Shown: positions 1 through 21,541 of the stretch, in pieces
Position numbering within the stretch: position 1 is the stretch's first letter
Layout of the letters: every line of letters starts with the position of its first letter
Assembly: GCF_042242105.1 (NCBI RefSeq)
Contig: NC_092028.1
Location: 15,051,338-15,115,337 of the forward strand
DNA from: Pempheris klunzingeri
Lineage: Eukaryota > Chordata > Actinopteri > Acropomatiformes > Pempheridae
Direction of reading: 5' to 3'
DNA length: 64,000 bases
Translations under genes and position numbers: made by a program
Notes under the pieces: model-generated
What the model saw: the letters and a program-made list of their open reading frames with translations, nothing else
Told to the model about the DNA's origin: nothing
The model's database searches: none

Positions 1-173
1 CAGTAATTCCTTCTTCATAATGTGATTAAATGGACGGACTTTGTTGATTTGCTCTGAAGCTTCATTAATGCAAGAAGAGTAAACTGAAAAATTGTATTAA
101 TCTTAAGAGTTTTATATTAACACTCAGATAGGAAAATGTTTGATATACTGTACATTCACTAATGTCCACATAC

Positions 174-3100
174 CTGAGTGTTCTGCTCGACCAGCATCTG
201 CTTCAAGATCGGTTTTATCCATTCGTGAAATTTAGCATAGTTTTCATCGGGCATCAGAGTGTTTCCAGTCCTGCAGCCAAAGTAGAGCACAAGTTAAATT
301 AATATCGATGTATCGTCATAAAATGTAGCACTGACATTCATGGTCCCCAGAGGATGAATCCAATAACTTTTAACTTCATTTTGTGACATTTCATTTGGTG
401 TCACCATGAGTTTGTAGTTTAGAGTCAAATACCTGGACAGCTAAAGGATGGATTGCCATTAAATTTGGTGACAAAGACATTCATGCCCCCCTCAGGATGA
501 ATTACACTCATCTAGCACCCCCACCAGGTCACAACTGCGGCCTTTGGTTCATGACCAACAACTTGCAGAACTATAGAACATTCCCATCAGCGTTAGCTGT
601 CATGATGTCGCCATTTTATTTTCTAGTGTGCATGCATGTCCACAGCTGTCCACATCTAAAGAAGCCTTGAGACAGTGAACACGGTTAAAGTTCACATTAG
701 CATTAGTGTCAGTGTTAGCTCAGTGCAGCTGCAGCACCGGCTGGTTCACTGATTTGAAACCAAAATAATTCACTGTCTCCGACCTGTTCAGGCCTTTTTC
801 ATACAGATCCTTGCCGGACATGGTAAACTCTCCGACGTAAACAGGGCCCAAACACTTGATCAGATCCTCCTCTATACCTCCAGCCGTGATCACAAACACA
901 TCCACCTACACAGAGAAAGACATGTATGGTATTAGTGAACAAATCTAATGCGCTGTTTTGTACCGTACGTGTTTTTTTAATATTCATTTGATTTTATTTG
1001 TATAAGGGTGTTTCAGGAAGTGTAGTTAATGGCAGAGGCAGATCTATGGATGGGTCCGGATGTGCAGAGCTACACCCATATTATTATTATTATTAGTAGT
1101 AGTAGCAGTAGTATTGTTATATCACACCAGTTATGATTGCAGTTTCTGTGAAGAAGTTCAATATTGTATGTAAAGGTTTGTGTTTGTTGCTATTCTTGTG
1201 ACAAGGGTTACAAAATGTTTGATTTATAATCATTTAATTTCATCTAATGTGCTATTCATATGGCTTAATGATGTGCCTGAGGTCTTTTAACACGAGGCAT
1301 AATAAACTGTAAGAATCAGGCCCAACCACATTTCCACACCCTGTCATTAACCATGTTCTGTTGGTTTAAGGACATGACAGCATCTTACATCTAACAACAG
1401 ACATAAATCATACTCCTACCATATTTTATAGTGACTCTAATCTCTTGCATGCAACTTTTTTATTATAATTTCTACATTAGAGCATGTATTGCTTTAACAT
1501 AGCCTACAATCATGTATTTTGTTGTACCATTTTGTGCTCTGCCAGGTAGCGGATACTCTCCCTGACGCCGCAGCTGATGAGGTTTGAGGTGCAGCTGAGG
1601 AAGATGGTGCAGCTCCTCAGGCAGGGGCAGGTCGACGGGTCTTCAACAATTCCATTAATCACTTCCACTGGTTGCTGACGCCTCTTTATCTGTGGGTTGT
1701 AAAGTTCAAGTTAAAGTTAAAAAGGGTTTGTTTTTGTTTTTTTTGCATTGTGCAGAGTAATAAAACAGTGGATAATGAGCTATAAAAGATACGGGCAGAC
1801 AGCATGCACACAGCAAATTAAAAGTGAAACTAAATAAATGTCTTTAGGTTCTTGTTGAAAGAAGATAATGAGGGTGCACTACTGAAAATCAACAGACAGG
1901 CTGTTTAACGCTTTAGGAGAAAACGGACAACTGTTTTTCTGCATTTAAAGCAGTGAATATTTGTATTCCTGATATGATGGAAGGCTCCTTTAGTGATGCT
2001 GCTGATGTGTGAATAAAAACTCAGCTCACTTATAACTCCTGGGTTTTTTTACTTGGTCTGAGGCCCTAAAACCTCCGGGACACACTTCTTACCTCTAGTG
2101 AATATATATATAATATAAAACCTTGCTATCAAATGCAGAGATTCTGTCCACAGAAACTCTGCAGGGTTTTTAATTTTAAATCGATTCAAATCGATTTTTT
2201 TGTCTGTCATATCCTACAGGTACACACACTGAAACTGCAGTGAGAGGTGTGTACTGTTGCTGGTATTAAAAAAATGTTCTGTCTCCTTTTGTTGTCAACA
2301 GTGGACGTGTTACATGAGCCAAACCTGAGCCACGCTGCGCATACAGGCTTAAGCTTAGGTTAACCTTAGAAAAACATTGTTATACAGGTGGGGAAACTGC
2401 CAAGTGATCTACAATTGTCAGACTGACACCATACCAACAGTATTAAACAAACATCTCTCACTGCAGTGTCAATGTCTGTTCCTGTAAAATATGACGGATG
2501 TGAACAAAAAGGGTTCTTTAACTCATCATATCCTGTATCGGTTTAAAATCAAAAGTCCTTCATTTGATGGCCATAGTCAGACTTTATGCAGAACGATGGA
2601 CTCTTGTCTCCACACAGACACACAGATAGAGGCAGACAGTGTGTCTCATGTTGCAACTCCAGAGAAGCACAAACCTTTTTCACCCTACACCAACTTTTAA
2701 GTCTGTTTGGCTGCAGGAACTTTCTTAACATCCAGGGATCAGTTCAGCTCAAGTAGGTGAACAGCGAATAAGTGCTCATGTTTTTAAGAGATAGAAACAT
2801 CATCTGTGTAGCTGTGAGTGTTTGTTGGTGATAAAGCCATAATATGGAAGAGGTTCCAGAATTCACCCTTGTGGGGCTCCACACAGTCATTTTATACAAG
2901 TTATTAATCACTAATTCGGCTGTTTGCACGTACAGTAAATACACTCTAATAAAGAAAGCACAACAATTTTGTTCATGTATCTTTCTTAAGTCTCTCTTGC
3001 TCATTTGCCAAGTTCTACCTGTTCACCACCCATCTCACCATGTTGTTGAGTTCCTGGACAGCCAAGCCAAAGTTGGTGGCCTGGAAGCCCGTGGTGAGGA

Positions 3101-3230
3101 AGGACTGCAGCAGGGCTCGGTGGTCCACTCCCTGGTTGAAGTCATAGCCCCTGACCTTGGGTACATCTTCTGGCACGGGTTCAGTTTGTCTGAAGAGGTC
3201 ACCAATCATTGGGTGGATGTGATGTGACAT
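174..3230 (-). CDS. dhps: Deoxyhypusine synthase (5' part; gene continues left of window)
   Basis: Deoxyhypusine synthase uses NAD and spermidine to convert one lysine of eIF5A to deoxyhypusine, in the cytosol. Four exons are visible on the minus strand: 3039-3230 (start codon at 3230, beginning MSHHIHPM), 1528-1689, 784-905 and 174-270. All junctions are GT/AG and in phase. The family is shown by [47 protein letters not shown] and a P-ENY-KF-W block. Together they cover roughly residues 1-180 of about 370. The active-site lysine region would lie left of position 1. Compared with the human protein as I remember it, identity around exons 3-4 is only about 58%, and the usual FLGYTSNLISSG reads [12 protein letters not shown]. 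It could therefore be a divergent paralogue rather than the housekeeping enzyme. The start is the first Met that keeps the length usual for this N-terminus; an upstream in-frame Met at 3278 is possible. Confidence 0.85.
340..620. repeat. Dispersed fish repeat fragment in dhps intron
   Basis: The region contains attcatggtccccagaggatgaa and a second divergent half ending near 520 with cctcaggatgaa. The same signature (an 'attcatggt ... cagaggatgaa' type core, with a 'gtgaaatttagt' type segment) recurs at 4015-4175 and, inverted, near 24700-24910. This marks a dispersed multicopy element. I cannot name the family from memory. It has no coding potential and lies between dhps exons 3 and 4. Confidence 0.45.
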
Positions 3231-3278
3231 GTTGCCTAACGAGACCCGAGACGACACTGCACAGGCAAGAATGAGCAA

Positions 3279-4550
3279 GTCTTATTTGAGTCCCACCCAC
3301 TAGCTCCTCTGCCTGTACCAACCACAACCTGTGACCTCAGATCCTACAGCCACAGGAATTTCACATTAAGTGTAAATACAAATAGTGAATGACATTCTTC
3401 ATATTAACATCAATATTGTCACCTTCTTCTCATTAGTCCTGAGTATTTAATATTATGGAGAAATACTTAAGATTTAGCTCTAAAGCTCCTGAAAACTCAA
3501 GTATTTCCCTATAACTAATGTGACATTTCTGATTAAATAAGCAAACAATCAGTTATGGTTAAAGTTAAAAACTAAGTTATAGAGAATTTAGCACTCAATC
3601 TGTGCTTCATCTGCAGTATGAGGATGTGGTTTTATCAGGTATGATTGACAGACACCTGAGTGAGAGATGAGTCTCTCCACTGTCATCACTGTCATTTATA
3701 TTAAACTAAATAGAAATAGAAGAGAGGGACAGAGTTCTTGTTGAATTATTCAGATTTGTCTGACAGAGGTTTTCCCAAATTTACTGCCGAGTACAAACGC
3801 AGTTCATCTTCTGACTTCTTATTAAAATGTTGACCACTGTTACAGTCCGATTGCCTAAATGAGAGCGAGGATAAATACCAATGCTTGATGTAGGATTGCA
3901 GTATAAGTCACTGGAGAGAGGGCCGTGTAGTCCGTGTGCTGGACTTGTTTCACCGCTCTGATCTGATCTGAAATCTCTCAACTATTGATATTCAAATTCA
4001 TTTCAGACCTCTGTGTTCCCCAGAGGATGAAGCCTACTAACTGTGGTGTTCAGCCATTGGGACACTTTGGCTTTTTGTGAAGCATCTTGCCGTGAAATTT
4101 AGTAGATGTTCATGGTCACTCAAGAATTGCAACTACGTTAATACCCTTTAGCACCATCAGATGTAAACATTTTTACGGTCACTGTCATTCAACTCAAGCA
4201 TGCATGCAGAGATGTCCTGTAATTCAGCAGTACAGTATGAAAGAACCAGTTGGTGGAGGAGCACTTGTTTATCAGAGAGGTTGTGAGAAGCACAATTAGA
4301 TGGGAATTTTCAGAACAGGACAGCAACTCACCCCAAACGACCTAGAAGGATAAATAGGACTACAGGCAAGAGGAAAAATCCATTTCTATTTTTAGGTGAA
4401 CTGTCCCTTTAAGTTCATTCGCAAAATAAGGGTGCTAAAAGGTCTTCTGCTTCACCAAGCGAGTGCCCAGACGTTTCCACTCAGATTCAAATTGATCATG
4501 TTTCGGTCGATCACACAGAAAACAAAACATTTAGCCGACACAAAGGTTAA
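3279..4550. other. Region between dhps 5' end and tnpo2 3' end
   Basis: No gene was recognised here. The stretch should contain the dhps promoter and any 5' UTR exon, since dhps is transcribed leftward from about 3230. It is AT-rich with no evident CpG-rich core or TATA box. A repeat copy sits at about 4015-4175. The fbxw9 gene, which lies between DHPS and TNPO2 in human, is absent from this interval. Confidence 0.5.
4015..4175. repeat. Dispersed fish repeat fragment
   Basis: It holds ccccagaggatgaagcctac followed by gccgtgaaatttagtagatg. These are the same ordered blocks as in the copies near 350 and 24700-24910. No terminal repeats or target-site duplication were identified. Family not named. 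Confidence 0.4.
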
Positions 4551-4554
4551 TAGA

Positions 4555-7443
4555 AAAAAAATTTATTTTCCCCTATTCACAAAAATTAAATAAAAAGGGA
4601 TACATCAGAATACATCCCACCTGCACCACAGTTGAGAGAGAGAGAGAAAAAAAAAGGTACTACATCAAATTCAATTGCCAGCCTTGATATCAATTGAAAC
4701 AAAGTTTTGAATTAGTTTTCCACATTCTTCCCAAAGGTATGCACCAAGCACCGACTCTCCTTCAGTCTAACCTCATCAAATCTGACGTAATCAAATGGTC
4801 CGCTATAAAACAACGAAAATAAAGCATTCTTTAAATAAAAAGAATAAAAAAAGAAAAAAAAAAACTTTTAAAGTCCAAAACAATTTGTGCACTGGAGCAC
4901 AAAAAATAAAAAAACAAAATAAACAAAATAAATAAATAAAAACAAAAATGTCACAAGCATCAAAATAAAAAAAAAATAAAATAAAAACTGTGGACAACTT
5001 GCATTTATATTTTCTTCTGTATAACTTAGTGTATCAGAACATGGCGAGGAGTGGCAAAGCCTTACGTTTGTTTTTTTTGTTTTTTTTTTTAACCAATTCT
5101 TTGTGGCACAGGAGCTGCATCCTTCTGAAACATTCTTATAAATTAAATGTTTCACCACTTGTTGCTCCAAGAGCACCAGTCCAGCCTGTGACCACCGAGT
5201 GGCCACCTCAAATCTCAACGCTCGTCTGCCAGTCAAACCTGCTGCCAGTCTTCAACCTGTGCGGCGATGCTGCCTACAAAAGTGGTCATGGATCAATTCA
5301 TATTCTTTAAAACCCATAAATTGATATCCAGGAAAATTTTTTTCAATAGATTTTGTGTTTTCCATTAGTCGTCTTAGGAGGCCTGAGCACCCCGACAATC
5401 AAACTGATGGCGTTTACTGGCAGGCAAACGTTGACGCTCCCGGTGGCCACGACTCAAACATAGGACATAACTTTATTGTAGGGCTGGTGCAAAGTTAAAT
5501 CTAAGCAGTACTCGCATACACACCTTTACAGTATAACACCAACAGGCAAACAGCCATACACACCTCCATTACGACCGTCCACTGTGGACAATGACTAAAA
5601 GAAAGCTGGATAAAGACCACAGCTCTTTCTAATAAGCTAACCAGTGTCAGGGGAGAACTATGAGGACTCGGAGTCAGTGTATTCCCAGGCATATCCTACA
5701 CAGTATCAACGGCTGAACATATGGCAACACCAATCACTAGTTTGATCATGAGCTGGAGGAGTACCTTATTAGTCCAGCAGAGTTGCATTGCCATTGACAA
5801 AGCTCTTAGAAGGCAGATCCCTCCAAAAAAAACGGACCTGTTGTAAAATGACAAGCCGAGACTTGTTGAAAAAACATGCAATGTTTATGACGAGGAGAAG
5901 CCGTCATCCAGCGAAAAGCTTCGATGGAAAAGAAAGACAAGGACAGGCTCACAGGTATGGATTGACGAGTGCACTGGGACATGGATCCAAAATACTGTAA
6001 TTAAGGTGTCTCACTCCTCTTAAATCCTATTCAATCCATTTTAGAAGGCGCTACATTATAAAACTAACTATGTTAAGAGGCCTCGAGTCTTACCTAGTCA
6101 TTTTACCATTGCTCAACATTATCGTTACACTTACTTTAACAAGCCGTTAACAGTCCTAAAATCATTTATCAAAAGAAAACAAAAAATTTCTCAAGATCAG
6201 TATATTATTACTGTATGTCTTACATTTGAAATTCTAAATTTCTTACAAAAGAAAAAGTGCATTTATATCAGTAAGAACCAATTCATTCTTGGTGATGTCT
6301 TAACGCTCAAGTCCGCTTTGCAAATACTCTAAAAACGAAGCAGCAGCAAAAAGGATTCTCAACTTGCCTACAGTATCTGAACTCTCGTTGCAGTGAGTGA
6401 TTCTCCGAACAAGACATGAGCCGATTCCTGTATTAACCTACCTATAGTCGGATCTTCTCTCTCACACACACACACACGCGCCTCCATTAAACTATACGGA
6501 TTAGACAATATGTACGAAAGGGAGGACAAAAGAACCAAGCAACCTGACAGCTTCAAATTATGGCAGCCTCCCCATTCAGACGACAACTCGTGGGATAAAT
6601 CAAGTGAGCAACGGGACAGACGTTCACTCAAACATGCGTCACTTAAAGAGGTGATCATATGCCATGCAATAACTTGTTACTGTGGCGGTAAAACCTTAGA
6701 GGACAGACCTACTGCATCTTTTTTATGGCCTCAAATGAGACGGGGGGGGAGGAAAAATAAACCTGTGATGCGAAAGGAATTCAGTAACCAAGGGAAGAGG
6801 AAGGAAACTAAAGTCAGCTGAGTGTACAAAGAGAATAAGACCCATATATATGCACACCAAATGGTTTATGCAATTTCGCCATAAAAGGTGCAAAAACTTT
6901 GTGCACATTTCCTGCATCATTACATAGTAAAAGCGTCTGGTTTTTTTTGTTTAGCCTCAGGCACGAGCCTATTTAAACACATCTACGTGTGAGTCATTCT
7001 AAGGACTGTGCATTGTGGTATTTGGGACTGTGGCACCCGATGCTGGTTCAGATAATTCCTGTTTATGTACCTATCTGACACCCCCCTCCCCTCCCAGCCA
7101 CCCTATCTTAACAGAGTAATCAAATCGAGGATGGGAGGTCAAAGCCAGCCCCTATTTTGTCCTCACCTACCTAGGATCCCTGCGGTGCTGTTGGCGAAAG
7201 TCACTTTTGAGTGTTGGATTTAGTGAGGCGTTTAATCCGAGAGGTATATGTATATCCCCAGTTTACCCTCCCACACCCACCACCCTCCTCCCACCCTCCC
7301 TCACAGAGACACACAGGGCGCGGGGGGAAAGGGGACCATCCGCTGAGTGGGGGATCAAGGCCAGTCACATCCCTCCAGCTCTTGTTTCTCCCCACGATCT
7401 GGGCAGTGCAATGAGTTCCCCAGTAACCCTCCCCTACATTAAC
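4555..7443 (-). other. tnpo2: Long 3' UTR terminal exon of tnpo2
   Basis: On the minus strand a strong acceptor (pyrimidine tract, then CTCCTCTCCAG) ends at 7444. No coding exon of any recognised family follows before the AATAAA at 4562-4567. The exon preceding it (7646-7794) carries the tnpo2 stop codon and 41 nt of 3' UTR, then a GTACGT donor. The UTR is therefore split by a 202-nt intron. Open frames inside this segment are short, overlap on both strands and show no family similarity, so they are taken as chance ORFs. Confidence 0.6.
4562..4567 (-). terminator. tnpo2: Poly(A) signal of tnpo2
   Basis: The plus-strand tttatt reads AATAAA on the minus strand. It lies about 2.9 kb downstream of the 3' UTR splice acceptor at 7443 and just before the dhps side of the interval. 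Nearer alternative signals are possible in the A/T-rich stretch at 4850-4990, so this is the most distal good candidate rather than a proven site. Confidence 0.5.
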
Positions 7444-7539
7444 CTGGAGAGGAGACAAGCAGAGGAACACAGAAAAGAGGTGTCAATCACATTCTGTGAA
7501 GCTGATGTGAATGGTTCGGGGGGGGAAAAAAGTGTGATT

Positions 7540-7613
7540 CTGGATCAGAAAATTCATTTGGGAACAAAAAGTATCATTGCAGATCAATGAGCTGGGTGTT
7601 TCATCATTTCCAG
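7540..7613 (-). ncRNA. Box C/D snoRNA, family B copy 1 (in 3' UTR intron of tnpo2)
   Basis: Read on the minus strand: terminal stem CTGGA/TCCAG, C box ATGATGA, D' guide ACCCAGCTCA before TTGA, a C'-like AATGATA and D box CTGA. It lies in the intron 7444-7645, which is downstream of the tnpo2 stop codon. Its 3' end is about 95 nt from the next splice acceptor, a usual spacing for intron-processed C/D snoRNAs. The part before the D box differs from the other family B copies (CCCAAATGAA). Confidence 0.75.
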
Positions 7614-7686
7614 AGCTGAGCTGCAGAGACGTTTGCTGGACGTACCTAACAGGCCAGTGTCCTGTGTCGACCAGGGGGTTGTTGGG

Positions 7687-18531
<10,845 letters not shown>

Positions 18532-18635
18532 TTAATTCACACATTAATATAGTTCTCAACATGTTTTCCCAATGTATTTCTATAATTCACATAGAATACT
18601 AAAATGAACTGAGGAGAATTAGGTAAGCAAGTGGT

Positions 18636-18707
18636 CTCTGGATCAGACAGTATGAATACAAACACCATCAGTGGAAGTCAGATGTTTCTGATGCATCATC
18701 TCCAAAG
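18636..18707 (-). ncRNA. snord41: Box C/D snoRNA, family A (SNORD41-like) copy 3
   Basis: Stem CTTTGGA/TCCAGAG (one G-U pair), C box ATGATGC, D' box CTGA and D box CTGA. Guide GTATTCATACTGT precedes the D box. It lies in the intron between the 5' UTR exon and the exon bearing the tnpo2 start codon, about 130 nt upstream of the acceptor. Confidence 0.72.
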
Positions 18708-19409
18708 TCCACCATGCACATGTATGGATAGGAAGAGACGTGAAGCTCAGTTGGATGAACAGACACGTTCATGCTGTACGCTACTACACTATAATCACAC
18801 ACACACGTCTTTACCACCAGACTTTAAACATAAGTTGCACATTAAACCTTAACCTTGTATTATTGGCTGTTTATTGAGATCACTATGTAATCATCATTTC
18901 ACTGAAACACACTATTAAAAAAGGGGGCTCCGCTTTGTAATCTTTAAAGTTATATAAACCTCTGCAGACACTACTTGCTGTTTTTTAATCTAATCTACCC
19001 ATGTATCAGGTGGTGGAGGATGAAAGGGAAGGAAGCGGTAACGGGGGGGGGGCATGCAGGAAGTTGAGGGTGCACATGGTGTAAGTTCAATGTGGACGGC
19101 GGCCTAACTTGAGTTTGTTTAATTTGAGGGGTAAAATAAACACGCAGGAAGGTTGGCCTCGAAATCCCAGCATGCCAACGCCTAAAATTGTAATTGGAAA
19201 TCGGCTTGTGGCACAAAAACGAGGACATTAGACAACACGACCAGCTAAAATCTCTGTGACCCGGCTTAACGCTACAGTTAATCCTACCCCCACCCCCACG
19301 CCACCCGGTCCGCTGGTCTAAGTTACAGAAATGCTTTGTGCCTCGATATCAATCCTTAAAATATCAACATCGTCCTGTGCAACACGTGGGCCTGGTGCTC
19401 GTGGTTTAC

Positions 19410-20230
19410 CTGAGGGGGGGTCGTGTTCAGCTGCGGTTGATCGGAGTGTGAGAAAAGTTGTCAGGGAACAAGTTAGCATACGTAGCCGGGGCCGCCTTAT
19501 CCAGGTCCAAGCTAGCCGCCCGTGAGATTTACCTAGTTACATTTTACCGCACTGGTTAGTTGACTCTCATATTTACGCCCACTACACATTAACTCCTCGG
19601 TTTGTTATAAACGATTTAAGGCGTCTACACTCAGTTGACCCGATGCTACCAAAGTTGTCCTTCTTACTCAGGCCTGGTCGGCAGGGCAGTCCCAGGCTGG
19701 ATGGTCACAATGTGCCCGGCAGAAAAACAGGAAAATACCGCCACCTGCTAATCAAAGTTAGCCCTGTAGCAACTCGCCCTTTTAGAAAAACTCTAACATC
19801 CGAGTGGACATGTAAGACACGGTGGCTCACACAGCGTTGGTGGCCGGTATTTGGTACAAACTTGGTGAACACGTTTTGCAAAGCTGGCGTTAGCTGCTAG
19901 CCGCTAAGCCCTCTGAGCATAGCGTTTGGCTGACAATGCTAATGCTACTAGCCATGCTAATGCTATATAACGGACACTAGATTTGATATTCGCTTTTTCC
20001 GGACACCTTACCCGATGCGGCGGTCTGATCGACGTTATAAAGCCTAAAATGTTTGTCAAAGTACAAGAGTACAAATACTATACGTACAATATTGGCTTGA
20101 AAGTTGAATTATTAGTACTGGGCCGCTCTGCTCCCGTGCTTCGTAGCGGTTCTTCTTGTTCAAATGAGCACGCCGATTGAAATTGACCTATGGCGGCTTC
20201 CGTCCGGTACACATTTCGCTAACTACGCGA
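19410..20230 (-). promoter_or_regulatory. tnpo2: tnpo2 5' UTR exon and promoter region
   Basis: A minus-strand donor CCTCAG|GTAAAC ends a candidate 5' UTR exon at 19410. A second possible donor lies near 19530. The segment up to about 20230 is relatively CpG-rich, with an ETS-like cttccgtccgg and a YY1-like atggcggct near 20190, but no TATA box. The transcription start was not located. No other gene model was found here. Confidence 0.5.
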
Positions 20231-20884
20231 GATTGCAGGAAGGAAACCCCTTTGCTTTTTTCACATTTTTAAAATATTGGGTTTGTAATTAAATAAACAC
20301 ACACCAAAAATAAAGTCGGTCTAAAAACAAACAAATTGTAGAAATAATAATGGTGAGGATTAAATAATAATGACACGGCAAGTTTACATTTAGAACTAAA
20401 AAATATCTGCAGTATGTGGGTGAGCTCTATGGGTGCAACGCAATAATATAAATTAATATGATGAACGTGCTCAACTCTTGTTATTTTAGTTGACCAAACA
20501 TCAAATGAAACATGTCTTAAAAAAAATCATCAAAAAGATATTGCATTTTTCTTATATTTTGTTCGACGTTTACTTCGAAGTTGTCTAAATGCTCATGTCA
20601 TTTTCTATTACTGGGTTATAAAAGTATATCAACACTGTTTCTAGTAGAGAATTCAATATGCGCCTTCACTATCCGTTGTTCTGTAAATGTGACACTGTTG
20701 AATAAGGTAATATGAGTTATGTGTTGCTGTATGTTTTATCGTACTTAATACTTTATTATTATGGCCATGTGATGACTGTAATGGAAATGTGCTGATCATA
20801 GAGTCATGATACATACTATTCAACCAGCATGACTGTGTTGTCGCTTGAGTGAACTGAATTAGTTAAAAACTCTGCAGCCAGACT
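20231..20884. other. Spacer between tnpo2 promoter and il27ra 3' end
   Basis: AT-rich sequence. I see no open frame of substance, RNA gene or clear repeat structure. Confidence 0.5.
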
Positions 20885-20903
20885 TTTATTAAAATTGTTT
20901 ATT
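20885..20903 (-). terminator. il27ra: Poly(A) signals of il27ra
   Basis: tttatt occurs at 20885-20890 and 20898-20903, which are AATAAA on the minus strand. They lie about 640 nt downstream of the il27ra stop codon, giving a plausible 3' UTR of that length. Confidence 0.5.
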
Positions 20904-21541
20904 CAATTATGCACAGCAGTTCTGTATATGTATAAAAAATACTCTTAAGTTTTAAGGTGCAACAATATAAACAAACAAATAAGGATGCGGATATGTTGCA
21001 TTAATATATAAAGTAGCACCTGATATTTTAACACTGACATTTAATTGTTTCAAAGTAGCAAAAGTTGTTTTGGCCTTCTAGGTTATAGGGCCATTTCTGA
21101 TTTACAGATGTATCCATTCAGCAGGTGCAATCAATTTCAGTGACAAACCTCTTTAAATACTACTTTTGGTTTATATTCTCACAAACAGGCTCAACATAAG
21201 ACAAAAATGGGGGAGTACACCTGGGAAAGACTGAAACAGGAAAAGTGAATGCTATACGGTGAGGCAAACAATAATCAAATGTAGCTACACCAAATAAGAA
21301 ACAATAAAATGCAAAAGGTGGAAGCCAGCATAGAAAGAGGGACTGTCTGACTGTGATTAGCTTTCATAAACAAATTCCCCCAATGACCTGAGGCCGCCCT
21401 CCAAGCTCCTGCTGAGAGCGACTACAGACGCCTTTCCACAGACTCAATATCAAAAATCACATTTCCATATTAAAAATGTGAGGCACATTTAATCAGATAC
21501 AACACAGATCTGAATCTTAATGAGCCAACGTTCAGACATCA

